Origin: JAMLGJ01 sp047972145
Lineage (GTDB): Bacteria > Actinomycetota > Acidimicrobiia > Acidimicrobiales > Microtrichaceae
DNA: 24,708 nt
Reading direction: 5' to 3'
Assembly (NCBI GenBank): GCA_047972145.1
Contig: JBKEAI010000228.1
Location: forward strand, 1-24,708
Part shown: positions 7,346 to 15,238 of the stretch, piece by piece
How the letters are laid out: every line of letters starts with the position of its first letter
Numbering within the stretch: position 1 is the stretch's first letter
The notes under the pieces: generated by a model
What the model was told of the DNA's origin: nothing
Databases searched by the model: none
Seen by the model: the letters and a program-made list of their open reading frames with translations, nothing else
Position numbers and translations under genes: made by a program

Positions 7346-8668
7346 CTAGTGGAGCCGCTCTGTGAGGTAGTCCACCACCTCGGTGAGCGCAATCCGGTCC
7401 TGTTGCATCGAGTCACGTTCACGCACGGTCACCGCTGCGTCCTCGAGCGACTCGAAGTCATAGGTGACGCAGTACGGCGTGCCGAGCTCGTCCTGGCGCC
7501 GGTAGCGACGCCCGATCGACTGGGTCTCGTCGTAGTCGCACATGAAGTTGCGACGCAGCTCGCCCGCGAACTCCGACGCTGGTCCTGCGAGCTCGGGCTT
7601 TTTCGACAACGGCAGCACCGCCACCTTGTAGGGGGCGATCCTGGGATGGAATCGCAGCACCACCCGCTTCTCCCCGCGCACCTCCTCCTCGTCATAGGCG
7701 GCCATCAGAAACGCCATCGCGGTGCGCGTCGCTCCAGCGGCCGGTTCGATCACATGGGGGATCCAGCGTTCGTTGGCAGCCTGGTCGTACCACTCGAGAC
7801 GTTCCCCGGAGTGCTCGGAGTGCTGGCGGAGGTCGTAGTCGCCACGGTTGGCGATGCCCTCCAGCTCGTCCCATCCCCACGGGAACAGGTACTCCACATC
7901 GGAGGTTCCCGACGAGTAGTGCGACAGCTCGTCGGAATCATGCGCGCGCAGGCGGAGGCGATCCTCGGGCATCCCATGGTCGAGGTACCACCGGTAGCGG
8001 TGTTCGCACCAGTACTCGTAGTACTTCTGCGCGTCGTCGGGATGGCAGAAGTACTCCATCTCCATCTGTTCGAACTCGCGGGTGCGGAACACGAACTGGC
8101 CGGGGGTGATCTCGTTGCGGAACGACTTGCCGATCTGGGCGATCCCGAACGGTGGTCGCACACGTGTGGTGTCGATGACGTTCTTGAAGTTGATGAACAT
8201 CCCCTGGGCGGTCTCGGGGCGCAGGAAGGCACTGGCCGAAGCATCCTTGACGGGCCCGGCCTGGGTCTCGAACATCAGGTTGAATTGTCGTGGCTCGGTG
8301 AAGGTGCCCCGCTTGCCACACGACGGGCACTGGTCGGGATCGTCCAGCTTGTCGAGACGGAACCGGTTGTTGCAGTTGGTGCAGTCCACCAGCGGATCGG
8401 TGAAGTTCGCGAGGTGCCCCGAGGCCTCCCAGACCGCTGGTGGGGACAGGATCGAAGCGTCGAGGCCTACGACATCGCCACGCTCTTGGACCATGGAGCG
8501 CCACCACGCGTCCTTGACGTTGCGCAACAGCAGCACGCCGAGGGGGCCGTAGTCGTAGGTGGAGCGGAACCCGCCGTAGATCTCAGCCGACGGGTAGACG
8601 AACCCGCGCCGCGTGGTGAGGTTGACGATCTTGTCGAACAACTCTGGATCCCGCGATTGCTCTGGCAT
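7346..8668 (-). CDS. glyS: Glycyl-tRNA synthetase (homodimeric, class II)
   Basis: 440 residues from ATG 8668. It charges tRNA-Gly. The N-terminus has the family pattern D-K-I-V-N-L-T-T-R-R-G-F-V-Y-P-S (12-27), then Y-D-Y-G-P-L-G. A zinc-ribbon-like set C96/C99 and C114/C117 sits in the insertion. Class II motif 2 is visible as F-R-N-E-I-T-P-G-Q-F and R-E-F-E-Q-M-E-M-E-Y-F. The C-terminal F-H-P-R-I-A-P-Y-K-V-A-V-L-P starts the anticodon-binding domain. The frame stays open upstream to 8830, but those 54 residues are low-quality sequence outside family homology and would overlap the divergent gene's start. ATG 8668 lacks a Shine-Dalgarno sequence but has a TAATCT hexamer eight bases upstream, suggesting a leaderless message. 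It heads the glyS-dnaG-rpoD group. Confidence 0.97.
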   Translation of the reverse strand: MPEQSRDPELFDKIVNLTTRRGFVYPSAEIYGGFRSTYDYGPLGVLLLRNVKDAWWRSMVQERGDVVGLDASILSPPAVWEASGHLANFTDPLVDCTNCNNRFRLDKLDDPDQCPSCGKRGTFTEPRQFNLMFETQAGPVKDASASAFLRPETAQGMFINFKNVIDTTRVRPPFGIAQIGKSFRNEITPGQFVFRTREFEQMEMEYFCHPDDAQKYYEYWCEHRYRWYLDHGMPEDRLRLRAHDSDELSHYSSGTSDVEYLFPWGWDELEGIANRGDYDLRQHSEHSGERLEWYDQAANERWIPHVIEPAAGATRTAMAFLMAAYDEEEVRGEKRVVLRFHPRIAPYKVAVLPLSKKPELAGPASEFAGELRRNFMCDYDETQSIGRRYRRQDELGTPYCVTYDFESLEDAAVTVRERDSMQQDRIALTEVVDYLTERLH

Positions 8669-8676
8669 GGGCGCAG

Positions 8677-8682
8677 AGATTA
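8677..8682 (-). promoter_or_regulatory. Candidate -10 box for leaderless glyS transcript
   Basis: TAATCT on the minus strand (8682-8677) ends eight bases before the glyS ATG (8668). A start site 6-8 bases downstream would put the 5' end at or next to the start codon. No convincing TTGACA-like -35 box is seen 16-18 bases upstream. The lack of a Shine-Dalgarno sequence supports the reading. The 148-bp divergent region (8669-8816) must also hold the promoter of the 8817 gene; I could not locate it with confidence. Confidence 0.4.
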
Positions 8683-8816
8683 CCGGCCCGCCGCCAGGTG
8701 CCAGAACGGGAAATCCACCGATTCGAACTTTGGCACCTATAGCGTCGTTGGGGTCATCCGAACCCTCAGCGCTGAACCGAACCCTCGGCGTCGAGTCCAC
8801 CGCACATGGAGGATCC

Positions 8817-9641
8817 ATGAGTGACCCCAACCTCCCACCGCCCCCAGGGGGTGCCCCACCTCCCCCCGGTGGCGCTCCGCCTCCCGGACCTCCCCCCGGG
8901 CCTCCCGGTGGTGGAATGCCGCCACCCCCCGGTGGTGGCGGCGGTGGCTTCAGCCAACCGCCCGCCCAGCCCTACGGCGCCGGAGGTGGCCAGCAACTCG
9001 ACGTCGGCACCGCCATCTCCTACGGCTGGAACAAGTTCACCGAGAACGTCGGGCCGTTCCTCATGCTGGTCATCGGCGTGTTCGTCGCGATCGTCGTGGT
9101 GTCGGTCATAGCCCAATTCGCGCTGGTACCGGCGATCAGCGGCGACGACGCATCGCTCGTGCTCGCGACGATCGGATTCGCGGTCGGGATGTTCCTCCAG
9201 ATCGCAGTGTCGGTGATCGTCCAGATCGGTATGTACCGAGCTGGTCTCGGTGTGACCGAAGGGCGCACTCCTGCGTTCTCGATGTTCACCGACAGCACCA
9301 ACATCGGCCCCTACATCCTCACCGCGATCGTGGTGGCCCTCGGGGCGATGGTGGGCTACATCCTGTGCATCATCCCTGGCATCATCTGGATCTTCTTCAC
9401 CTCCTTCGCCCCTCTTCGGGCGCTCGACAAAGGTGAAGGGCCCGGCGATGCGATCAGGGGTTCGATCGACATGGTCCGCAACAACCTCGGCCAGGTGTTC
9501 CTCATCCTGTTGGTCAGCTACCTGATCTACTTCGCAGGTGCGATCCTGTGCGGTGTCGGGCTCCTCGTGTCCATACCGGTCGCTCTCGTGGCGATCTGCT
9601 GGACCTACAAGGTGATCGACGGCCAGCCGGTGGCCCCTTAG
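8817..9641 (+). CDS. Pro/Gly-rich integral membrane protein (YciC/DUF975-like)
   Basis: 274 residues from ATG 8817, chosen because GGAGG (8808-8812) is well spaced and the open frame upstream to 8613 is antisense to glyS. Residues 1-60 are almost only Pro and Gly with a P-P-P-P-G-G-A repeat, followed by a polar region (61-78). Membrane segments lie at about 80-102, 115-139, 172-197 and 225-265 (probably two). The pattern in which a helix is followed by F-x-x-L-R-A-L-D-K-G-E-G-P-x-D-A-I-x-x-S matches the YciC/DUF975/GPDPase-membrane-domain group of bacterial inner-membrane proteins, whose function is poorly known. The Pro/Gly tail is presumably cytoplasmic. It is divergent from glyS and monocistronic, and ends at the 9686-9711 hairpin. 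Confidence 0.85.
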   Translation: MSDPNLPPPPGGAPPPPGGAPPPGPPPGPPGGGMPPPPGGGGGGFSQPPAQPYGAGGGQQLDVGTAISYGWNKFTENVGPFLMLVIGVFVAIVVVSVIAQFALVPAISGDDASLVLATIGFAVGMFLQIAVSVIVQIGMYRAGLGVTEGRTPAFSMFTDSTNIGPYILTAIVVALGAMVGYILCIIPGIIWIFFTSFAPLRALDKGEGPGDAIRGSIDMVRNNLGQVFLILLVSYLIYFAGAILCGVGLLVSIPVALVAICWTYKVIDGQPVAP

Positions 9642-9685
9642 CCCGAGCGATCCAGTCACACCAAGCAAACCGAGAACCTTCGATC

Positions 9686-9711
9686 CTGTGGGGGCCTCCG
9701 GGCCCCCACAG
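9686..9711. terminator. Bidirectional hairpin terminator between the 8817 gene and recO
   Basis: CTGTGGGGGCC (9686-9696) pairs perfectly with GGCCCCCACAG (9701-9711) around a TCCG loop: 11 bp, nearly all G-C. It lies 45 bases after the plus-strand stop (9641) and 22 bases after the minus-strand recO stop (9733), so it can serve both transcripts. T-runs are weak on both sides. Confidence 0.85.
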
Positions 9712-9732
9712 TCGCGTTCAGGTGCCCAGTAC

Positions 9733-10452
9733 TCAGCTGTCGTGGAGCACCCTGATCGCGCGTAGGCGACGTTCCACGTGGTGCTCCAACAACGTGGACG
9801 CAAACGCTTCCAGGTCGTGCACAACAGGCCCCGCCGGCAGGTCGAGCACAGCGTTGAGCCCACCACCGAGCACGGCCCTCGACAGGGTCAGGGTCTCGCT
9901 GCTCACCGGGCGACCACCACCACAGGAACTGCACTGAAGAGCTGATAGCTCCGAGGCCCAGAACAACCGCTCTGGCGACTCACCACACGATGCGCACGCA
10001 TCGAGGTGCGGGGCGACACCCTCGGCTGCGAGCAGCTTCAGGTAGAAGCCGGCCACCACCGCGGGTGGGTTGTCGCGCTCGATGACTCCGAGGCCGCCGA
10101 CGAGCATGTCGTGCAGGCGCAGGTCGGGTTCACCTTCCTGGGCGACCTGGTCCACCGCCTCGAGCAGCGCCGCCGCGTGGCCCATGCGCGACAGGTCGTG
10201 ACGGGTGAGGGGATGCGCTTCGATGGTCTCCACCTGCGAGACACCTTCGAGGTCGCCCCGACCCTCATAGAGCTGCACAGCTATCACCGAACCGGGCTCA
10301 AGGCGCGAGCCGAACTTCGAGCGCGTCTTGCGCACACCCCTGGCAACCGCGCGGATCTTGCCCCTGGTGCGGCCCATCAGCACCACTATCCGGTCGGCCT
10401 CGCGCAGCTTGTAGGTGCGCAGCACCACGGCGTTGTCGCGGTACAGGGGCAC
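9733..10452 (-). CDS. recO: DNA repair protein RecO
   Basis: 239 residues. RecO anneals single strands and helps load RecA in RecF-pathway repair. The N-terminal OB fold starts Y-R-D-N-A-V-V-L-R-T-Y-K-L-R-E-A-D (4-20), a good match to the family. A four-Cys zinc site is visible as C153/C156 and C174/C177 (C-A-S-C-G ... C-S-S-C-G-G-G), as in many Gram-positive and Thermus/Deinococcus RecO proteins. The GTG start at 10452 lies two bases after the uppS TGA; GGAGGG inside the last uppS codons is its ribosome site, so the two are translationally coupled. It is the last gene of the phoH-recO group. Confidence 0.96.
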   Translation of the reverse strand: MPLYRDNAVVLRTYKLREADRIVVLMGRTRGKIRAVARGVRKTRSKFGSRLEPGSVIAVQLYEGRGDLEGVSQVETIEAHPLTRHDLSRMGHAAALLEAVDQVAQEGEPDLRLHDMLVGGLGVIERDNPPAVVAGFYLKLLAAEGVAPHLDACASCGESPERLFWASELSALQCSSCGGGRPVSSETLTLSRAVLGGGLNAVLDLPAGPVVHDLEAFASTLLEHHVERRLRAIRVLHDS

Positions 10453-10454
10453 CT

Positions 10455-11189
10455 TCAGCCCTCCGGGTCTGCTGCTTCGATCCCCCCGAAGCGACGTTCA
10501 CGCTGCTGGTACTCCCCTATCGCGTCGTACAGATCTCCACGCCGGAAGTCGGGCCACAGCACGTCGGTGAACACGAGCTCGGAGTACGCGATCTGCCACA
10601 ACAGGTAGTTGGAGATCCGGTACTCCCCCGAGGTGCGCACCACCAGCTCCGGGTCGGGCATCGCGGGGGCGTACAGGTGCCTGCGCACGGTCTTCTCGGT
10701 GACCTTGCCGGCCTTGACCCCCGAGTCGATCATCGAGTTGATCGCATCGACGAGCTCGGCCCTACCGCCGTAGTTGAACGCGAGCGACAGCGTCATCACC
10801 TTGTTGCGACGCGTCATCTCCTCGGTCTCGGTGATGCGACCGAGGACCCGCCGCGGCACACGCCAGTCCCGACGGCCGATGAACTGCACCTTCACTCCAC
10901 GTTCGTGGAGCTCGTCGCGCCTGGTCAACAGGAGGCGTTCGTTGAACCCCATCAGGTAGCGCACCTCGTCTGCGGGTCGCTTCCAGTTCTCGGTGGAAAA
11001 GGCATACACGGTGATCCAGCGGATGCCAGCGTCGAGGGCGCCGCGAACCGTGTCGAGGAGGGCCTCCTCCCCGGCAGCGTGACCATCTGTGCGGGGCAGG
11101 CCCCGCCGTTGCGCCCAACGACCGTTGCCGTCCATCACAAGGGCCACGTGTGCAGGCATACGCCCGGAATCCAGATCGTGCAGTTCCAC
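10455..11189 (-). CDS. uppS: Isoprenyl transferase / undecaprenyl diphosphate synthase
   Basis: 244 residues. It condenses isopentenyl diphosphate onto an allylic primer with cis geometry to make the long polyprenyl diphosphate carrier for cell-wall synthesis. The signature M-D-G-N-G-R-W-A is at 19-26, with D20 the catalytic Asp. A-F-S-T-E-N-W-K-R-P (about 64-73) and the C-terminal R-T-S-G-E-x-R-I-S-N-Y-L-L-W-Q (about 194-208) bind the diphosphates. Product chain length cannot be read from sequence; mycobacteria make decaprenyl chains with a relative of this enzyme. GTG 11189 starts 19 bases after the era stop with no clear Shine-Dalgarno sequence; ATG at codon 11 is an alternative start. The order here is era-uppS-recO, whereas M. 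tuberculosis has recO before uppS. Confidence 0.96.
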   Translation of the reverse strand: MELHDLDSGRMPAHVALVMDGNGRWAQRRGLPRTDGHAAGEEALLDTVRGALDAGIRWITVYAFSTENWKRPADEVRYLMGFNERLLLTRRDELHERGVKVQFIGRRDWRVPRRVLGRITETEEMTRRNKVMTLSLAFNYGGRAELVDAINSMIDSGVKAGKVTEKTVRRHLYAPAMPDPELVVRTSGEYRISNYLLWQIAYSELVFTDVLWPDFRRGDLYDAIGEYQQRERRFGGIEAADPEG

Positions 11190-11208
11190 CCCGGAAAACT
11201 ACCGCTGC

Positions 11209-12129
11209 TCAGGTGCCGTAGCCGTGACGGTCGAGCGAGCGTGGGTTGCGCTGCCAGTCCCGGTCGACCGACACGTGCAGCTCCACGAACGCACCCTCGG
11301 GTAGCTGGCGCCGCACCCTGGTACCGACCTCCTTGAGCACGGAGCCACCCTTGCCGATCACGATCGGTTTCTGGGAGTCACGCTCCACGGTGATCTCCAC
11401 ACGGATCCTCGGCCACTCCCACTCGGTCACCTCGGTGGCGATCGAGTGCGGCAGCTCGTCGCGGGTCACCGCGAGCAATTGCTCGCGGACCAGCTCCGCC
11501 ACCTGGAATCGCTCCCCGACATCGCTGCGTGTCCCCTCCGGGTACCAACGCGGACCCTCGGGCATCCGCGAGAGCAGGTACTCCACCAATGCGCCCACTC
11601 CGTCACCGCTGCGCGCTGAGACCGGGAAGTACTCGGCAAAGCCGACCTCTGCCGCCCGGGTGAGTTGTTCGGCGACGCGCGCCGGACCGGCACGGTCGAT
11701 CTTGTTGAGCACCAGCACCGAGGACGGCCCGAGTTGCTCCGCGAGGCGCTGGTCCCCCACCCCCCAACCCGATGCCGCGTCGGTGACCAGGCATACAACA
11801 TCCACACCTTGCAGCGCGGAGAGGGCAACGTCGTTGAGCCTCTCACCCATCGGCGTACGCGGCTTGTGGATCCCGGGGGTGTCCACGAACACCAACTGGG
11901 CGTCGGGGCGATCCATGATCCCGCGTATCGCGTGGCGGGTGGTCTGGGGACGTGAGGAGGTGATCGACACCTTCTCGCCCAACATGTTGTTCAACAAGGT
12001 CGACTTGCCCACGTTGGGTCGCCCGACCAGCGCCACGAATCCCGAACGGAAGCCATCGGGGAGGTCCGCCGTGGCACCCTCGGGCGAGAGCCCCGCTGCC
12101 TGCATCATCTCGGCGAGTGGATCAGCCAT
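11209..12129 (-). CDS. era: GTPase Era
   Basis: 306 residues from ATG 12129. Era is a GTPase that binds 16S rRNA and aids 30S assembly. G1 is G-R-P-N-V-G-K-S (36-43); the switch region contains T-S-S-R-P-Q-T-T-R (about 57-65); G3 is D-T-P-G (83-86); and G4 is N-K-I-D (142-145). The C-terminal KH domain has I-V-I-G-K-G-G-S-V-L-K. The frame is open to 12174, but ATG 12129 has AGGA 8-11 bases upstream and overlaps the preceding gene's stop by eight bases (ATGGCTGA), so it is preferred. It sits between a CorC-like gene and uppS in a coupled operon. Confidence 0.97.
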   Translation of the reverse strand: MADPLAEMMQAAGLSPEGATADLPDGFRSGFVALVGRPNVGKSTLLNNMLGEKVSITSSRPQTTRHAIRGIMDRPDAQLVFVDTPGIHKPRTPMGERLNDVALSALQGVDVVCLVTDAASGWGVGDQRLAEQLGPSSVLVLNKIDRAGPARVAEQLTRAAEVGFAEYFPVSARSGDGVGALVEYLLSRMPEGPRWYPEGTRSDVGERFQVAELVREQLLAVTRDELPHSIATEVTEWEWPRIRVEITVERDSQKPIVIGKGGSVLKEVGTRVRRQLPEGAFVELHVSVDRDWQRNPRSLDRHGYGT

Positions 12130-13420
12130 CCTGGTCGTCCTGTGCAACCCGCTTCGGCACGGGCGCACCGGCACCCGCGATCGGCAGGCTGAGCCGCACG
12201 GTGGTGATCCGGCGACCCTCCACTCCCTGCACGGTCATGCGGACCCCGTCGGAGTCGATCGCGTCACCCTGCACCGGTACGCGCCCCAGCATCGAGAAAA
12301 CCAGGCCACCGACGGTGTCCCAACCCTCCTCGGGTAGCTCCAGGTCGAGCTCTTCGTTGAGGTCGCCCACGTTGAGGCCGGCATCCACGAGCACCTGACC
12401 ACCGGGGAGTCGTTGGATCGGGTGGGTGTCTATGTCGAACTCGTCGTAGATCTCTCCGACGAGCTCCTCGAGCAGGTCTTCGAGAGTGACCAGCCCTGCG
12501 GTACCTCCGTACTCGTCGATCACTATCGCAATGTGCACCGAACCCGACTGCATCTCGGCCAACAGGTCGGCCGCAGCCTTGGTCTCGGGCACGAAGTGCG
12601 CCAGGTGCATGATCTCGCCGACCTTGGCCGCCCCTCGACCCTCGCGTTCGGTGCGCACCGCGTCCTTGACGTTGACCACTCCAACGACGTCGTCGGCACC
12701 CTCGCCGTAGACCGGCAGTCGGGTGAAACCCTGTTCGATCGCGAGGTCGATCGTCTCGCTGACACTCGCCGCACGGTCCACCGCCACGATGTCTGGTCGG
12801 GGCACCATCACCTCGCGGGCCACCGTGTCACCGAAGTCGATGATCGACTCGATGAGGTCGCGCTCGGACTCGTCGATGACCGCGGCCTCCGCGGCCTCCT
12901 CCGCCAGGGCGAGGATCTCCTCTTCGGTGACGAACGGCCCACGCCGCAGCCCTTTGCCGGGCAGCAGGACGTTGGCGACACCGATGAGACCGCGTGCGGG
13001 CCAGCGCATGACCACACCGATCCACTCCACGAGTGGTGCTGTCATCAGAGCTGCACGGTCGGGATGTTGCAGCGCCCAGGTCTTGGGTGCCGCCTCGGCA
13101 ACGGTGAAGAGAACCACCACGTTCAACACGATGCCGATCGCTACTCCGAGCGCACCGAAGAGGCGCCCGGCGAGCACGCCGACCAGGGCTGACTGAACGA
13201 CCTGAACCAGGTTGACCGCCAGGTAGACCGCGTTGAGGTCGCGCTCGAGGTTGTCGACCACGCGCTGGACCCGTTCGGCCCCGCGGCGGCCCTGGTCGAC
13301 CAGCGCGGCGGCACGTGCCCTGCTGGTGCGCGTGATGGCGGTCTCGGCCACCGCCAGCACGGCGGCCACGACCACCAGTACCAAGGTGAATATGAGCAGC
13401 CAGACATCCGCTCCGGTCAT
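12122..13420 (-). CDS. HlyC/CorC family membrane protein (DUF21 + CBS pair)
   Basis: 432 residues. DUF21 covers about 1-180 with three or four membrane helices (first at 5-25). The paired CBS domains (about 195-320) contain R-E-V-M-V-P-R-P-D-I (about 199-208) and E-Y-G-G-T-A-G-L-V-T-L-E-D-L-L-E. A CorC/HlyC C-terminal domain (about 335-415) follows. Relatives include magnesium/cobalt efflux factors (CorC, MpfA) and uncharacterised mycobacterial proteins such as Rv2366c in the same context. The haemolysin name is historical; divalent-cation export or its control is the more likely role. CBS domains usually bind adenine nucleotides. ATG 13420 overlaps the ybeY stop as ATGA, and the end overlaps era. 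Confidence 0.93.
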   Translation of the reverse strand: MTGADVWLLIFTLVLVVVAAVLAVAETAITRTSRARAAALVDQGRRGAERVQRVVDNLERDLNAVYLAVNLVQVVQSALVGVLAGRLFGALGVAIGIVLNVVVLFTVAEAAPKTWALQHPDRAALMTAPLVEWIGVVMRWPARGLIGVANVLLPGKGLRRGPFVTEEEILALAEEAAEAAVIDESERDLIESIIDFGDTVAREVMVPRPDIVAVDRAASVSETIDLAIEQGFTRLPVYGEGADDVVGVVNVKDAVRTEREGRGAAKVGEIMHLAHFVPETKAAADLLAEMQSGSVHIAIVIDEYGGTAGLVTLEDLLEELVGEIYDEFDIDTHPIQRLPGGQVLVDAGLNVGDLNEELDLELPEEGWDTVGGLVFSMLGRVPVQGDAIDSDGVRMTVQGVEGRRITTVRLSLPIAGAGAPVPKRVAQDDQDG

Positions 13421-13968
13421 GACGGGTCCCAGGGGTCACGTGGAGGGGTCACCCCGAGACGTTCCATGTGAAAGCGCTCGCGCTCCCACATCGCGCCGCG
13501 CCCCTCGGAGGTGTCGTGGTCCCATCCACACAGGTGCAGGGCGGAGTGAACTACGAGCAACCGCAACTCCGAATCGAACGAACCGGCGTGCCCGGGCGCG
13601 TTGCGCTGCGCGACCGCGGCGCACAGCACGACATCGCCGACCAGGGTGGGTGCTGTGCCGCTCCCGGAGGCGCTCCCTCGGGCCGCGGGAGCTGATGGAT
13701 CGGATGGCACACCGGCACCGTCGACCGGGAAGCTCAGCACGTCGGTGGGCGAATCGATGCCCATGTGCTGTCGGTTGAGCGACGTCATCTCCCCCTCGTC
13801 GACGAGGTGCAGGCCGACCTCCGCTCGACGGTCCACCTGTTCGCCCACGAGCACGTCTGCGAGCAGGTCTGCCAATGCGCGGACCGTGGCATCACCGGTG
13901 GGTGCTGACTCCCTCACCGAGATGTGAACCGTGGGACGGTCGCGTCGAACGACCGTGGTGGACTCCAC
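13417..13968 (-). CDS. ybeY: Endoribonuclease YbeY (rRNA maturation factor)
   Basis: 183 residues. YbeY is a zinc-dependent single-strand RNase needed for 16S rRNA 3' processing. The metal motif H-x3-H-x5-H is H141, H145 and H151 (H-S-A-L-H-L-C-G-W-D-H). The upstream M-G-I-D-S-P-T-D-V-L-S-F-P (69-81) is family-typical. Residues about 84-107 are a Gly/Ser/Ala/Pro-rich insertion longer than in most YbeY proteins. The start GTG 13968 shares one base with the phoH TAG; the GGAG 14-17 bases upstream is farther than usual, so re-initiation after phoH is likely. The end overlaps the CorC-like gene by ATGA. Confidence 0.95.
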   Translation of the reverse strand: MESTTVVRRDRPTVHISVRESAPTGDATVRALADLLADVLVGEQVDRRAEVGLHLVDEGEMTSLNRQHMGIDSPTDVLSFPVDGAGVPSDPSAPAARGSASGSGTAPTLVGDVVLCAAVAQRNAPGHAGSFDSELRLLVVHSALHLCGWDHDTSEGRGAMWERERFHMERLGVTPPRDPWDPS

Positions 13969-14924
13969 TAGGAGCGCCCGGGCTCCTCGGCGCGAGCGTA
14001 GGCATCGACGATGTCCTGCACGATCCGGTGCCTCACCACGTCGCGCGCTCCCAGCCGCACGAACCCGACGCCGTCGATCCCGCCGAGGATCCCCTCGAGG
14101 CGAACGAGACCGGATCGTCCACCGGGAACGTCGACCTGTGTCGCATCGCCGGTGATCACCGCCTTGGAGCCGAAACCGATGCGGGTGAGGAACATCTTCA
14201 TCTGTTCGGGGGTGGTGTTCTGGGCTTCGTCGAGGATGATGAAGCTCGAGTTGAGGGTCCGCCCCCGCATGAACGCTAGGGGTGCCACCTCTACCGAGCC
14301 CTTCTCGAGGTGCCGCTGGGCACCCTCGGAGCCAACCATGTCGTGCAAAGCGTCATACAGCGGTCGCAGGTAGGGGTCGACCTTCGCCATCAGGTCCCCC
14401 GGCAGATAGCCGAGGCGCTCGCCCGCCTCAACCGCCGGGCGCGTGAGCACGATCCGGTCGACCTCGTCTTGCGCAAGGGCCTGCACCGCCATGGCCACAG
14501 CCAGCCACGACTTGCCGGTGCCGGCGGGGCCGATCCCGAAGGTGACCGTGTTGGCTGCGATCGCCTCTATGTAGCGCTTCTGTCCTGCGGTCTTCGCCCG
14601 CACCGTGGCTCCGCCCGGAGCGCGCAGCACCTCTGTGGTCAGTACTTCGGACGGGCGTTCGTCTGCCCGCACCATGTCGATCGTGCGCTCGAGCACCCCG
14701 TCGGTGAGGCGCTGGCCCGACTCGAGCAGCGCGACGAGTTCGGCGAACAGCTTGCCGACGGTAACGGCATCCTGGCCCGATGCTGCGACCTCGGTTCCGC
14801 GCACCGTGATGTCGGTGGAGGGGAACGACTCTTCGATCACCCGCAGATGGCCATCGGCTGTGCCGAGCAGGTCGGTCATCAGATGATTGCCGGGGACCTG
14901 CACCCGGGTTGCGGTATCGCTCAT
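13968..14924 (-). CDS. phoH: PhoH family ATPase
   Basis: 318 residues. PhoH-like proteins are P-loop ATPases with a helicase-type core, linked to RNA metabolism and often encoded next to ybeY. Walker A is G-P-A-G-T-G-K-S (132-139). Walker B is I-I-L-D-E-A-Q-N (229-236), followed by T-P-E-Q-M-K-M-F-L-T-R-I-G. The N-terminal 100 residues form the KH-like/PhoH-type domain of the PhoL subgroup. ATG 14924 has no Shine-Dalgarno sequence, but TAGAAT lies nine bases upstream, which suggests a near-leaderless mRNA. It heads the operon running through ybeY, the CorC-like gene, era, uppS and recO, all linked by overlaps or gaps under 20 bases. Confidence 0.96.
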   Translation of the reverse strand: MSDTATRVQVPGNHLMTDLLGTADGHLRVIEESFPSTDITVRGTEVAASGQDAVTVGKLFAELVALLESGQRLTDGVLERTIDMVRADERPSEVLTTEVLRAPGGATVRAKTAGQKRYIEAIAANTVTFGIGPAGTGKSWLAVAMAVQALAQDEVDRIVLTRPAVEAGERLGYLPGDLMAKVDPYLRPLYDALHDMVGSEGAQRHLEKGSVEVAPLAFMRGRTLNSSFIILDEAQNTTPEQMKMFLTRIGFGSKAVITGDATQVDVPGGRSGLVRLEGILGGIDGVGFVRLGARDVVRHRIVQDIVDAYARAEEPGRS

Positions 14925-14933
14925 GTGGCAACG

Positions 14934-14939
14934 ATTCTA
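14934..14939 (-). promoter_or_regulatory. Candidate -10 box for the phoH operon
   Basis: TAGAAT on the minus strand (14939-14934) stands nine bases before the phoH ATG (14924). A transcript starting 6-7 bases downstream would have a leader of 0-3 bases. No good -35 box is seen. It lies in the only gap (37 bp) between the HTH gene and phoH. Confidence 0.45.
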
Positions 14940-14961
14940 CCGCTGTGGATGCCGTGAGGGC

Positions 14962-15231
14962 CTAGGAGGTTGCCTGGGCCTCCTCGGCCACCTCGTTCTG
15001 ATCCCGGATGTCGGTGGCCGGCTGCGGCGTGGTGAGGTCGAGGGTCCCCGGCGCGATGCGGCAACGCTCTATGAACTCGTCCACCTCATGCGCCTTCAAG
15101 CGGATCACCCGACCGAACCGGTATGCCGGTAGCTGACCCTCGTCTATGAACCGGTACAACGTCCGCGGGGTCACCCCGAGACGGTCAGCCGCCTTAGCGG
15201 TGTTCAGCCAATTGATCTCATCCTCTGTCAC
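14962..15231 (-). CDS. Excisionase-type helix-turn-helix DNA-binding protein
   Basis: 89 residues. A MerR/excisionase-like winged HTH (HTH_17) covers about 8-57: W-L-N-T-A-K-A-A-D-R-L-G-V-T (helix-turn), T-L-Y-R-F-I-D-E-G-Q-L-P-A-Y-R (recognition helix and wing) and I-R-L-K-A-H-E-V-D-E-F-I-E. The C-terminal 30 residues are polar and likely disordered. The scale and fold resemble BldC-type developmental regulators and the small DNA-binding proteins common in Actinomycetota. No integrase or phage gene is nearby, so a chromosomal regulator is more likely than a true excisionase. GTG 15231 has TATTGT seven bases upstream and no ribosome site, suggesting a leaderless mRNA. It lies 37 bases upstream of phoH on the same strand; its targets are unknown. 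Confidence 0.88.
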   Translation of the reverse strand: MTEDEINWLNTAKAADRLGVTPRTLYRFIDEGQLPAYRFGRVIRLKAHEVDEFIERCRIAPGTLDLTTPQPATDIRDQNEVAEEAQATS

Positions 15232-15238
15232 TCTGGTG

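Noticed and set aside
7277..8824. 515-codon plus-strand open frame opposite glyS
   Set aside because: It is fully antisense to a clear glycyl-tRNA synthetase. Long antisense frames arise from codon bias in high-GC DNA; it has no ribosome site and no recognisable domain.
8669..8830. N-terminal extension of glyS to 8830
   Set aside because: The extra 54 residues fall outside GlyRS homology and would overlap the divergent gene's ribosome site; ATG 8668 matches the family N-terminus.
8766..9866. 366-codon minus-strand open frame opposite the 8817 membrane protein
   Set aside because: His/Asp/Arg-rich antisense artefact; the plus-strand gene has a ribosome site and membrane helices.
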